DNA of 48,897 nucleotides from Ulva prolifera. Its lineage: Eukaryota; Chlorophyta; Ulvophyceae; Ulvales; Ulvaceae. The stretch lies in assembly GCA_023078555.1 (NCBI GenBank), contig JALAAN010000018.1:1-48897 (forward strand). The letters run 5' to 3'. Positions 13,401-23,800 of this stretch are shown here, piece after piece. Each line of letters starts with the position of its first letter. Positions within the stretch are counted from its first letter, which is position 1. The position numbers and the translations under genes were made by a program. The notes beneath the pieces are model-generated. The model saw only the letters and a list, made by a program, of their open reading frames with translations, was not told where the DNA came from and made no database searches.

Positions 13401-14500
13401 CGTAGCAGCAGCAAATGTGGACACAGACATTGGAGCCGCTGCGTGCACAACCCGCACCACGCTTTGGGTTACGCCCTGAACCTCTGCCGCGCCCACTGAC
13501 AGCACCGCAACTGAAGCGGACGGTTTTGCAGCCACAGTCGCTGCCCTTGGAGCATGTGATGCCGCGACTGCGCTGCCATGTGATGCCGGCGCAACAAAGC
13601 ACGTGGCCGCTGCATCCAAACCAACTGCAGCCAGGCGTGCTGCAAGCAACAGAACGCGGCCAACCCGTGCGCTCTCCAGCCTGGATGCTGAGCTCGAGGC
13701 TTGCTCAACCATGGCACGTTGCAGCAGCGATTGGACACAGCGCATGATGCAGGCACCGAGGTGCATGCCCGCGGTGATGCGCCCCGGCTTCACTTGCCCC
13801 ACAGGTTCATGAGCGGGCACCACGAGGGCAGTGCTTGCCACCGCATGCATGCCCGCCGGTGCCGGCGCAAGACCCTCGCACCATGCAAGGCCATACTCTG
13901 ACTGCCGCACAACGACACTCCCCAACGGACTCGAACCCGTCACACACACACGCGTTGGTGTGGGTCTGGTGGACGCACGTGTGGCTGCTTCGCGATTCCG
14001 CTCTGGATTCAATAGCCATGCGCGAGCGGCAGTGACACGATCCTCCAGCGCTGCTGACTCTAAAGCGGCAGCTCCAGCCCCTGTGTTCGCCGGCAGGCTC
14101 ATCATGGTGACGCGCTGTTCGCGCCACCAGTTGCGCTGCCCTGCGCTGAGGTGGCCCCGAGCAACGTTGGCACACTCCTCCTGCCGCCACAGCCGCCGTG
14201 TCCGAGGATGGTGCATCCGCCTGCCTTGGACAAAATGTGCCATCGTCCTGCGCACCAACAACGTCAGCGCTGCGCCGCAAAACAGCACATCATGCATGAA
14301 GCAGGGGCATAAGACACAATGCGTACCGCCTCACTCTGGGCGTCCCGTGCCAGCGTACACTCCACTGGACATCATCGATGCTAGGCGCCGAGACCTCCAC
14401 AGTCAGCTTTGCCGCCCTAGCTGGCATGGCCTCATCAGGAAACCTGTGCACCACAGGCAGACTTACAAAACAGTGAGTGCACCACTGGCATGTTTAGCAT
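4171..14500 (-). CDS. Giant Zn-ribbon/Pif1-like helicase gene, copy A (3'-truncated)
   Basis: This is the best preserved 5' copy. The predicted exons, all with agreeing phases, are: 14500-14467, 14269-11851, 11514-10986, 10817-10518, 10323-10031, 9882-9591, 9456-9108, 7969-7545, 7248-7047, 6914-6370 and 6174-4448. Donors are mostly GTGCGT-like and acceptors end in GCAG. No frameshift was found. The gene is cut in its Cys-rich exon at about 4448, where block E begins; the frame then runs through E to a stop at 4171. The lost part (last zinc module, linker and helicase) is preserved in copy C. A transcript would give about 1,800 residues plus an E-derived tail. Exon order and phases are well supported; the function is not known. 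Confidence 0.75.
4448..7248 (-). CDS. Copy A exons 9-11: Cys/His zinc-ribbon array
   Basis: Exons 7248-7047, 6914-6370 and 6174-4448 encode the zinc-module region. Two kinds of unit alternate: C-x4-C ... C-x2-H (for example CKNTAC..CNIH, CDVTSC..CPKH, CHVAGC..CYPH) and C-x2-C ... C-x2-C (for example CSRC..CCVC, CNRC..CNGC, CPKC..CARC). About nine are visible before the truncation. They are followed by an acidic Ser/Asp/Glu stretch (SDEEDFG, DTGDSDDALMGDD). Tandem modules of this kind usually bind nucleic acid or protein, which is an inference here. The region is almost identical to copy C (five residue differences counted in the last exon), in contrast to the upstream exons. Block E replaces the natural continuation after GRAR. 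Confidence 0.75.
6935..7047 (-). other. Ambiguous intron 8 region with in-frame TAG
   Basis: The reading frame of exon 8 meets a TAG at 7006-7008 just before a textbook GTGAGT donor (with a matching CTCACAG acceptor near 6930). Using that donor would keep the TAG in frame. A GTGCGA donor at about 7046 paired with the TGTAG acceptor at 6915 removes the TAG and joins exon 9 in frame. Both sites are kept in copy C (46242/46109). I prefer the second solution because GTGCGN donors are usual in this gene. Confidence 0.5.
7545..7969 (-). CDS. Copy A exon 8: conserved acidic exon
   Basis: This exon of 425 bases has the same length as its copy C counterpart (47052-46628). It encodes an acidic, helix-prone stretch with shared blocks AWLHELEAAGGDHGVDLRSM and DLCRFGQEMS. 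Many residues differ between the copies without any indel, which indicates that both were constrained as protein after they separated. The donor is GTTCGT here and GTACGT in copy C. Confidence 0.7.
7970..9107 (-). other. Long intron of copy A (about 1.1 kb), no gene seen
   Basis: The intron starts with GTAAGA at 9107 and ends with TGTGCAG at 7970. The matching intron in copy C is only about 340 bases (47389-47053) and contains two long C-runs, so copy A's intron has either gained about 800 bases or been replaced. The interior (about 8110-8870) is AT-richer than its surroundings. I found no convincing reading frame, terminal inverted repeat or target-site duplication in it. Confidence 0.6.
9108..10323 (-). 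CDS. Copy A exons 5-7: unrecognised central region, intact
   Basis: Exons 10323-10031, 9882-9591 and 9456-9108 encode about 311 residues. An AT|G split codon joins the first two, and copy C uses the same split, which confirms the splice sites. The second exon opens with FCFCRYHGMVPLRF and the third contains YGWTLIRKMHP. The homologous exons in copy C have identical lengths (293 and 349 bases) except the middle one (294 instead of 292), and copy C carries frameshifts there. The sequence is clearly diverged from copy C in this part, unlike exons 9-11. No known domain is recognised. Confidence 0.7.
10518..11514 (-). CDS. Copy A exons 3-4: unrecognised central region
   Basis: There are two exons, 11514-10986 and 10817-10518, joined in phase 0 at a GTGCGT donor and a CTGCAG acceptor. 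They encode about 275 residues of ordinary globular composition, with a CIPC pair near the start, a helix-rich hydrophobic stretch (TLLTWAGHIGSFNTLALYKY) and conserved-looking aromatic positions. I do not recognise a family. Copy B retains the first of these exons whole and the second only to 20811, where block E replaces it. Copy C near 48780-48890 may hold a diverged form of the second exon (shared MYG), but this is uncertain. Confidence 0.7.
11851..14269 (-). CDS. Copy A large N-terminal exon (low-complexity, LRLRGGG)
   Basis: This exon encodes about 806 residues. If translation starts instead at the ATG at 14297, the open frame continues for 868 codons, past the likely GTGTGT donor at 11850. 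The composition is strongly Ala/Gly/Ser/Val with Arg, and there is an acidic Ser patch near the end (DDSDDD, then SSDEDIEGVEDP and PSESDS), typical of disordered regulatory segments. At 13065-13085 it encodes LRLRGGG, the sequence of the ubiquitin C-terminal tail plus one Gly. A basic patch KKRVREE lies near 12830-12850. The exon end AG joins the A of exon 3 at 11514 to make an Arg codon, which supports the splice. Copy B matches with five residue differences that I can count. Confidence 0.75.
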
Positions 14501-14609
14501 GGCGACGGGAAGAGTGCTGCAACAGACCAACGGAGATATCTCAAAACCCATCGTACCTCAACAGCCACACGCACACATGGCCACACTACAGCAGAGTATC
14601 AAACTACAG

Positions 14610-15048
<439 letters not shown>

Positions 15049-15060
15049 GGGCGTCGCGCG

Positions 15061-15404
15061 CGATGCGTGCGCACGCGCGCGTGTGCGTTTGCGTGCGCAT
15101 GGCTGTGGCCGGAGCGGGTGCGGCCGCATCCGCGATCCCACGCCGTTGCGTGGTGGGACATGCGATGACGGGATGCCATGCATGATGCTCCTGCTTATGG
15201 CAGAGCATGTGAGAGGCAGCGAAGGTTTCCCGCGATGCGTGCGCACGCGCGCGTGTGCGTTTGCGTGCGCATGGCTGTGGCCAGAGCGGGTGCGGCCGCA
15301 CCCGCAATCACACGCCGCTGCGGTGGTGGGACATGCGTTGACGGGATGCTATGCATGATGCTCCTGCTTATGGCAGAGCATGCAAGAGGCAGCCCAGGTT
15401 TCCT
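15061..15404. repeat. Tandem duplication of a 172-base unit
   Basis: Two adjacent copies (15061-15232 and 15233-15404) carry the same run of motifs, from CGATGCGTGCGCACG through GGCTGTGGCC to the GGCAGAGCATG-type end. The corresponding place after copy B's TG array (25785-25935) has a single copy. It is a recent local duplication of the P2 start. Confidence 0.85.
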
Positions 15405-16520
15405 GTGCGGGTGTCCACATCGACTGCACAATGGATGCGACAATTTGTGAGCTGGAACACACCTCGGGGGCATCTGTGGGCATCCTCGTCGTTCACGCTT
15501 GCGCCTACGTCGGCAGCCCTGAACGAGCGCCTGGCACGATGCTCCATACCCCCGCACCGGATCAGGCAACGACTCATGCGCATGCATGACACCTACCGTC
15601 CTCCTCTCCTGAATGCATAACACGGGTACAGCTCAGCAGAGGGGGTGTACTGACGATGTCGCGATGCACAGGCCCGTGTATGCCACCAGTCCAGCCGGGG
15701 GTGGTGTTGTGTGGCTTGCAGCATGCATGCACAGTTTCTGCACAGGCACCTCCAGCCACACAGAACTGGATCCACTCGCACTTCCAGATCCCACCCTGTT
15801 CGATCATGCGTATGCACGCACTTGCACCATATCAGCGCGATCGTCCGACATACCGCCACAACTTCGATGCGCTGCTCTACCATCGCAGCAGCCGTCGTCA
15901 GGCTGTCTGGTGCCGCCATCGCTGCCTGCCCACGTCGTCGCTGATCTGTGTTCGGGGTTCGGTGCGCCCGACCCGGCCCGTGGGTCACTGAGCCTCTGTG
16001 CGAGTTTGCAAGCGTACGCCCACAGCCACGCCAGCTGACAGTCGCACCTATCTCCGACTCAAGCAATAGGCTGCCACGCTCCAGCGATGACAAATACCGA
16101 CTCTAAATCAAAGCCTAGACGTGCGTATCTAGACGCTCATCTCAATTCTACCATGTAAATGTCACAATGCGTGCCAGAGCTCGCCTAACAAGAGGTCGAA
16201 CAAATCGTAACTGACATGCAACTCTGGGCTGGTATCGGAAGTCTGGGCTTGTCATCTCTCGGGAGCGAGGGTTGCGATATGATGCGGGCCTGGAGGACGC
16301 GATCCTGCCGGACTGAGTTGTGAGTGCGGTTGTAGTGTTCGTGTGTGTGTGGGTGTATGTTGCATTTGATTCGGATGAGATTCGGTTTCAGTGTTTGTTT
16401 TCTCCCGTTCACTCTTTTGTGAACATGCAACTCTGTGTACACGACGTCCGTCTGCTCACGTATTAACCCGCGTGCACAGCTGCTGAGAGACGAATGCACG
16501 ACTTTCCAGAGTTGCATCAG
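15405..16520. repeat. Repeat blocks P2 and D, instance b
   Basis: P2 (about 15405-16090) recurs at about 25890-26640 and 31281-31900. D (about 16090-16520) recurs at 26640-26840 and 31900-32090 and is longer here because of an inserted retroposon. Plus-strand frames near 15430-15600 and 15800-15990 look protein-like, but the substitutions between copies mostly change residues, so no gene is called. No function is assigned. Confidence 0.7.
16214..16435 (+). mobile_element. Short retroposon (SINE-like, about 196 bp) with 13-bp target-site duplication
   Basis: The insert (about 16227-16422) is flanked by the direct repeat acatgcaactctg (16214-16226 and 16423-16435). The sister D blocks near 26742-26755 and 32007-32022 contain this 13-mer once and continue uninterrupted, so they are empty sites. 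The insert ends in gtttgttttctcccgttcac and a short TTTTGTGA tail. The same 3' end occurs alone, 5'-truncated, at 28473. Long target-site duplications, a fixed 3' end and 5' truncation are hallmarks of LINE-type target-primed insertion. It has no coding capacity. I see no clear tRNA-like A and B boxes, so it could be a SINE or the 3' end of a LINE. Confidence 0.75.
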
Positions 16521-18560
16521 TCAACCGATTCATCCTTCGTCGCCTGTCTCCACATGCAGGTGTCCAGGCAGTGCAGCCCTCTCGCCACGAAGCCTGCAAC
16601 TGTATGCATGGCACCCGCCGCTGACCAACCCCACATCTGCGCGCCTCGCCCTGAAACTTTCGGCAAAATGGAACCTCCGATGACACACAAAGACATGCTA
16701 CTTGTTGGTCCTGTTGACAGGTTCTGTGTCGATTTTGGCGTTGCCTTGTTTCACATGTGTTTTGGATGTGACGTGGTGAGGCGTTCATGCCACCTGATCA
16801 TGAGTGCTTCATCGCAGCAACCTTCGTCCAGCCACTACCAACTTCTGGGCTGTCAGTAGGGTGATACGGTGGCACTTGCTGCTGCCATGGTGAGGCTTGA
16901 CACCAGCAGTGCAGCGCCCGTGAGTGATGCGCAATGATGCTGCTCATATATAGCAGTGCCCGGAGGTGCTGCAATCATGTCTCAAGTGCGAAACAGCACA
17001 GGTCAGGTCACTGCAACCGGAGCAGACTCCCACAGCGCAGAATTGTCACGATTCCTAAGAAGCCGTCCGACTGTGGTACATCCAACGTGGGCGGGTGCCG
17101 AAACAGCAGGTGGTTCGCTGGGCTGAGTTATTGTTACAAAATTGAGCTGCAAGGAAAGCTGCCAATATTGATGTACCGCCGGGGGGGGGGCTACCCCACC
17201 GCAAAAACAATCTTCAACAACTTCACAATCCCGTCGCATGCAGGTACCACCGGCAGAGACAATAGACACAGCATGGCATGCATACAGTCACTGCGGCTGA
17301 CCCCCGTCATGCACTGGTGGTGAAGTTGGCGTAAGGAACCCCATCCGCAGATATTCGGTGGTGTAGACACGCACATCGGGCGACCACCTCACAGAGAGGC
17401 GTATTCCTAAATCAATCCTTCCTACGTACGGCTGGCGACTCATATGCTGGAAGCATGTGCCAGCTCGGACGCGCGCAGCGAGGTGGGTTCCTGGCCGTCT
17501 CCCGGCCGCACCAATCAGGCGCGGCACCCACACACACACATCCACAGGCGCTGGCTGCTGCCACCCCACTCCAACATCCACCCTCCACACCGCGGCAGCA
17601 GCCATGGACGTCCAAAACTGTCCCACGCGAGCACCCGTCAGCACGCGTACACGTACGCGCTGCCCAAACACAAAGTAAACCTCGGCACCCGCCTTGGATA
17701 TCCCCACCCGCACCCACACATCCGGCAGGGCCCACATGCCCGCAGATCTCAGCAGCGCGGGAAACATGGCCCCCACCCGCACCGCCGCCACAACCTGCTG
17801 CTGCATCGCGAAGACGTCGCTGACCCGCTCCGGGTGCCGCAGCCCGCCGCCAGCCACACGGGCATCGCGACTGCGGACGCCAGCGGCCATGCGTGCTGCC
17901 CCATCCACATCTGCCATGGGCTCCACGTGCACCCCAGCCACAGAACCACCGACCGAGCCTTCCTGCATGACCAGCACGCGGTGTGACTTCCTGTGAATTT
18001 CAGGTCACATCACTGTACCGTGGGGAATGACGGTGTGGGTCGAGTGCTGCAGTGCAGGCCAGTGCAAGATTCTCTCGCACGCCCTGCTTCCACCCCCTAC
18101 CACCATGTGCCTGCACGCACATCCGCTGCGCAACTTCGCACCCACCTGTCCTGCCTTCAGACGCTGCCCCGCCGTCATTGCCGCAGCCACCTCTGCTATC
18201 CACACAGCCGAACTATTATTGAAAAGAGCTGCTGCCTGTTCTACTAACGGTGCGTCAGGTCGCCGGACGTTCCTCCTGTCACGCTGCACCTAGTGCACGG
18301 TCGAACACTGGCACGGGTGCTGAACACCTGATTCACAAGTGTTGCAACAGCGTCATCACATACGCAGTGGCCTATCCCGGATTCCACCCCCCAAGAAGAT
18401 GCTGTCAGATGTTGTATGTGCTGCCATGACCAAGGGAGACGGCAGGCTCTAGTGCCCATCCCGATCGGCTGCACATGCATGTGCGTCTCTCCAGACGGCC
18501 CCCAGCCACACGCTGCGCAGCTGCATGCGCCCACCGCTGACAACATATACAGTTGCCGAA
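16520..18560. repeat. Repeat block R1, instance b
   Basis: This is a full-length R1, closely similar to instances c (26840-28960) and d (32090-34190). It holds the minus-strand reading frame at 17288-17977, described separately. The rest shows no supported gene. Confidence 0.75.
17288..17977 (-). CDS. Unknown protein, R1-internal reading frame, instance b
   Basis: This is an open frame of 229 codons with no recognised domain. The best conserved part runs from VSDVFAMQQQ through WVRVGISKAG to QFWTSMAAAA. Compared with instances c and d, every length difference is a multiple of three (6 and 12 bases) and several substitutions are synonymous on this strand. That suggests it has recently been translated or is still under constraint. 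The opposite strand is also open over much of the stretch, as expected at this GC content, so the strand is not proven. The start is unknown; a splice acceptor (CATGCAG) precedes the Glu-Gly near 17965. Confidence 0.4.
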   Translation of the reverse strand: MLVMQEGSVGGSVAGVHVEPMADVDGAARMAAGVRSRDARVAGGGLRHPERVSDVFAMQQQVVAAVRVGAMFPALLRSAGMWALPDVWVRVGISKAGAEVYFVFGQRVRVRVLTGARVGQFWTSMAAAAVWRVDVGVGWQQPAPVDVCVWVPRLIGAAGRRPGTHLAARVRAGTCFQHMSRQPYVGRIDLGIRLSVRWSPDVRVYTTEYLRMGFLTPTSPPVHDGGQPQ

Positions 18561-20040
18561 CACATGTTCGTCGAAATGCCGATAGTCAGTACGCCTGGTA
18601 TCTGTGCGCCTGATGTACGTGCGCCTTGTTTGACGTGGCTGTCACGGTGACGACCACTGCCGTGGCCACCCCTCAGCCGCATGCCATGTCAAACATCCAG
18701 CAACCCCAAGCGCCCGCATCCCTTGTGGTCCAGTTTGCCATGGGCATTCGTACTGCCACATGCCGCTGAATGCCGCTGAGGACGTTGAGGTGCACGCGAT
18801 CACTGAGCATACGTTCCCGGTGGCTTGCATGCATGCAAAATTCATGCATGCTTGGAGGATGCCCAGAGAACACCATGCGGGACCTGTACACAACGCTGTG
18901 CCGCACGGTGGCTCAACAGGTGCACGCCGCTGCCCCGCTGATGGCGCGTCATGCGGGGAAGGCAGTTTTGACAGGGCTCGCGGTCCCGCCCGATGACCCT
19001 ACGCCGCTCACAGGCCATCTGGCCTGAGCGGTGCAGCCCGCCCGCCTGGCCTGCCTGATGGGGATCGTCGCCGCGTGCGCTCGTGGCCCGTCCGCCTTGT
19101 GGTGGTTGCGGATCTGGCGGGCCGTGCGTTGCCGCTGTCTTCCCCGTGTGTCTGCATGTGGCCCGCCATTGGGGCGCGACCAGGTAGGTTGCAATTGCGG
19201 CGGGCTGGGCTGGTCTTTGGGGTTGTGGGTCTGTTTTCGCAGGTGGGCGGGGTGGTGCGCTGGAGCTGGGCGCAGAGGGGTTGTGCTGGAGGAGGCTGGG
19301 GCCTCCCCGGGGTGGGGATTGTTGTTGGGGTTTCGCTGTTTCTGTGCTCGGCGGCCTTGGCTGCATGTGCTTTCTGGGCTTTTGTGCCGGACCGGTGTGG
19401 GTGGGGGTGGGCTTGTGGGTGTGCTTGTGGGTGTTGGGTGGGAGGCTTGAGTGTGTTGCTGGGTGGGTGTGGTCGTGTGTGTGGCTGTGTGGCTGTGGCC
19501 AGCGCAAGTGCTGACATTGCGTGGGTGCGTGGAGATTGCTCGGTGTGAAAACACCCCGAATTGCATTCCCACTGATGTTGTGTTGCCAGAATTAGCTTCC
19601 TCAAGGCCAAATGTCCAGCATGCTGTATCTCCCAATTCCGCCCAACCAGAGTTCCATACTTACCTCAAGAGATGGCCTCCTGCAAGAAGAGCCTCTCACT
19701 TTGCAGACTACCTCTAAATAACATTCTCCGTGTGGTGTCACCCCCGAACCTGCGATCCAGGTGTCACCAACGCTGCCGCGGGTGCGCCTGCTCAGAACCT
19801 GCGATCCAGGTGTCACCAACGCTGTTGTGTAGTGCATGGCGTGGCAGTGTCCATGACGCATGCTGCATGCGAGACAGCGAGTTTGGCTGAAAACCGGTGC
19901 CCACTGCCCCACAGCCCCACAGCACCCCCCCCCCCCCCCCCCCCCCCCCCGGCCCGAAAGCCGCCGCCGTGGCCACCCCCCCCCCCCCCCCCAGCCCGAA
20001 AAACAGGGCCCGACAGTCCCGCCGAGGTGGCAAAAAGGTT
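18560..20040. repeat. Repeat blocks R2, R3 and R4, instance b
   Basis: R2 (about 18560-19560) is markedly T/G-rich on the plus strand from 19180 to 19500. R3 (about 19560-19730) and R4 (about 19730-20040) follow. Relative to instance c, R3's start lacks about 75 bases, and R4 begins with a duplicated 29-base segment (19746-19774 and 19796-19824). R4 contains two C-runs (19925-19950 and 19976-19992) and ends in an acagggcccgac motif followed by CAAAAAGGTTG, where block E begins. No gene is supported: the plus-strand frame at 18770-19027 ends in TGA and its changes between copies are non-synonymous. Confidence 0.7.
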
Positions 20041-20810
20041 GTCAATGCACGACAACACTGTACTGCGATACTGGAGACGACCGAGCCTTGTGTTTGCAGC
20101 CACCATCCTCCAAGTATCAAAAGTATGATATTCAGCATCCTGCATTCATGTATCTATCGGCCTCGCCTCCGCGTCGGAGCTGCGGCGTCGGCTTCGAATC
20201 CAAGCATCTGCATCCAAAAACTCCGAGATGCCGATCGCATCGCGTCGGCGTCGTCCCTCTGCAGCGGTGCCGGGCGTTAAAGTCGCGCTGCACCTCTGGC
20301 CACGCGGCTTCCAGCTGCGCCGCGCCACGGATGGCTCGGCCGAGGCATCACCATCGCGATTCAGATCATATGCGTCATGTCCGATGCGACGGGAATCAAT
20401 TGCCGTGGCCGGCCCTCAGCCGCGTGCCATGTCATCCATCCACGAGCGGCCGCGCCCCCTTGTCCAATGCGCATGCATACGCGACGCATGCGGTACGGAA
20501 CACTGCACCCGACTGGAGACGACCAAGCCTCGTGTTTGCAGCCACCATCCGCCAAATATCATAGGTTTACTGTTCAGCAACCTGTATGTGGTTGCAAAAG
20601 ACAGAGGCCGGGCCGCGAGCCGCCCTCCTGCATGTATGTACGTACGGGCGTGTGTCCGGCGGCTGCACCACGCCGGCGTCGGCTTCGCTGCATCCGCACA
20701 CCAGGTAACTACGCCGGCGCTCCGCCACGGAGACACCTGTGGCCACGCCGGCCGCATGCCGCGGCCAAAAGGAACAGGGCCCGACGGTGGCGCGGAGGTC
20801 GCCTCCGGCC
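20041..20810. repeat. GC-rich block E, instance 2
   Basis: It is almost identical to 3314-4111 but lacks a short stretch near 3988-4010. It starts at the end of R4 and ends with the GC-rich terminal motif (20773-20810), fused directly to exon 4 of gene copy B. The junction is at 20810/20811, with a possible GCC overlap. Confidence 0.85.
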
Positions 20811-23800
20811 TTGAGAGCCATCACATACAGCCGCACTTTGATTTGGAATACACGGAACAAATAAGACGCCTCCCGATGAGCCTGCAGGCAAGCACGCTTC
20901 TAAATGCATGTGAGGGGTCAACAACGCCGCACTCGCGTCACGTAAATGGCCGGGTCCTTGAAGTGTGTACACGACACTTTATGCTGACGTTTGTAATTGC
21001 ATGCTGCCGCACACTACCATATCGATGCACATGGGAAGCATGAACGCACCTTGGCTACAGAAGCTTCGCTGCGAAACAGCTCCCATTGCCCCTCCCAATA
21101 CGCATCCACAAGGACCGTGAGAATGTACTTGTACAAGGCGAGTGTATTGAAACTACCTATGTGACCGGCCCATGTCAGCAGCGTCAAGGTGTGGCCAAAC
21201 ACACGCCCGGGACACTTTCTGAATGACTCCACGACGGCCCCCATTGGCACCTCCCCTGCACTGTTGCATGATTTCTTCATGTCATTTAAGATCTCAGCCG
21301 GGGGGGCGCGGTTGGGATCTCCTCGAGGGTCAAATGCTGGATCGTCCACAGCTGACACCAGCGCTGCCAGATAGCCACGCGCGAATGTCAACGCTACACT
21401 CGCAGATTTCTTCTGGCCTTCCACACCACGGCATGGTATGCATTTGTACCAGTTGGCATCTGTGTCATCCCAGACGGCTAACGGGTGTGACGCCAAGTTC
21501 CGCACTTGCATCTCATGGCGCGGCATGACAACATCATGGTGAGCCATTGCAGATGCGTCCATGATGCTGCACTTGACTCTGCACACCGTGTCGACACATG
21601 TTTGCGGTTTTGCCCTGTGGCCATAACTGATACTAAGCATGTGAGGAATGGAATGCTAACGGATGCGTTCGGCCACAACAGACATACGCTAGTCACCGCA
21701 CAGTATCAGCATTGTTACTCACATGTACATGCAGTATGCCAGCTTTGCCGCAGTTCAAGTATGTGGCGTTGTTGGTGACAAATAACACTTTATGATGCGT
21801 GCATGCATGTGTCGGGATCCCGCGCAAAGTGACACAACACAAGACCGCTGTGGGGTCCGCGGAACAGGCCATAGACGCACATGGGATTCAGCGGGGGCAA
21901 CATGGAATACACACCTCGCGTATCGCTCTGGATTGTCGAGCAAATCTCCAAGGCGGTGCAGCTCCGCAACCTCATCACCATGCGAGTGCTCGCGTACAGT
22001 CACAACGCCGCAGTCGCCGTCGGCAGGCTCCGCCGCCCGGGTGGGCGATGCGCACACAATAACTGAATCAGACTCCGACGGTGTGTACGACGGGTCTTCT
22101 ACACCCTCGATGTCCTCATCACTGGAGTTGAAGAATGAAAAACTCTCACACTCTGCCTTGCCATCATCACTGCCTGGCACACCGTCACCACGTGCCGGTG
22201 AGGCTCGCATCAGTTGCGGTGTAGGGGCAGCACCACCACTGCCTCTGTGTGCAGCACTCGCCCGCTCACACACACCTGTCACGGGTGGCACCTGCTCGGG
22301 TCTAATGACAGAATCACGACGGCAAAGCGCGGCCGCAAAGTCCGGCTCCGGGGCAGCAACATCACCCTGCCCACAGGTAGCGCTGCTGTCAGCCGGTGCC
22401 GCTTCGCCGCCACAAACCCCAACCTCAGGTCGCTGCGCAGCGACCCCGCTGAGCCACTGCGTGAAAGACTTTTGAGGCTCGCGTGCGCCTCCCTCAGCAA
22501 AATCCACCAACCGCGCAGGTGTACCCCGGTTGGAGGCATCTGGCAAGGGCGCATCGTCGTCAGAATCATCAAGAACGGCCCTGGACAGAGACACAGCACC
22601 TCTGCTGTGTTTAGGGCGGTGCGAGGCACTGCGCCCCACATGCCACGTCTTCCTAGCAGCGGGGCGCACACCAGCGCTGATCCATGATACATCAAGCCCA
22701 CGGATGCAGTTGGCTGCACCAGGACCCCCCGGTGAAGGGCGAACCTCAGCGGCGGAGTCTGCAACGGTGGTATTACCCACATTGGGAGCTGCCAGAGGAC
22801 AGCCACCTTCAGGGGCCACTGCAGCTGCAGCATCCACAGCCGCGCCCCCACCCGCCGCCTTCCCTACGACTGCGCACACGCTGTCAGCTGCCTCCTCACG
22901 CACACGCTTCTTCACTACAGACCTGGCACCAGACATCATACGAAACTGCCGCGATGTCCGAAGACGCAATGCAGCAGCTGCAATCTGCTTCGACTTGGCT
23001 GATGGGCTGGCCACCGCGGCCGGCCGGTTTGAAACCGCCTCAGCTGAGCCCAACCCCGCCGCGCCGCCGCTGCCCCGTTCACTACCAGCCTCCACACCTC
23101 CACCGGGATCAGGCAGCATGGTTCCAGAACCACCTCCCCGCAGCCTCAGCCCCACGCTGGTGTGTGCCAAGGTCAACTCTGCAACCAGTTGTGGGTCTGC
23201 GGCATGTGCAGCACCCGCAGCACCTGTGGCCACTACTGTTGCGCCCGCTACAGCCAAACCGGTAAAACTCACACCATGCGCAGCCGCAGCAACACCTGCA
23301 GCCGCGGCTACATCTACAGCGGGCACATCATTTGGATGCGCAATAGAGTCAAACCCCACGCATCCCACGGCACTGGACACCACTGCCCCGAACTCAGGAC
23401 ACATGGCTCTTGTGGGCTCGGCTCTTTGCTCTATCAGCACATTCACATCACGGGCACCCTCAACCGTAGCAGCAGCAAATGTGGACACAGACATTGGAGC
23501 CGCTGCGTGCACAACCCGCACCACGCTTTGGGTTACGCCCTGAACCTCTGCCGCGCCCACTGACAGCACCGCAACTGAAGCGGACGGTTTTGCAGCCACA
23601 GTCGCTGCCCTTGGAGCATGTGATGCCGCGACTGCGCTGCCATGTGATGCCGGCGCAACAAAGCACGTGGCCGCTGCATCCAAACCAACTGCAGCCAGGC
23701 GTGCTGCAAGCAACAGAACGCGGCCAACCCGTGCGCTCTCCAGCCTGGATGCTGAGCTCGAGGCTGGCTCAACCATGGCACGTTGCAGCAGCGATTGGAC

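Noticed and set aside
15061..15404. CRISPR-like or satellite array
   Set aside because: There are only two adjacent 172-base copies with no spacers, in a eukaryotic context. It is a simple tandem duplication.
18770..19027. Plus-strand frame opening MRDLYTTLCRTVAQQVHAAA in R2, with a GTAGGT donor near 19186
   Set aside because: It hits TGA before the donor in all three copies, the downstream part changes frame between copies, and its substitutions are replacements.
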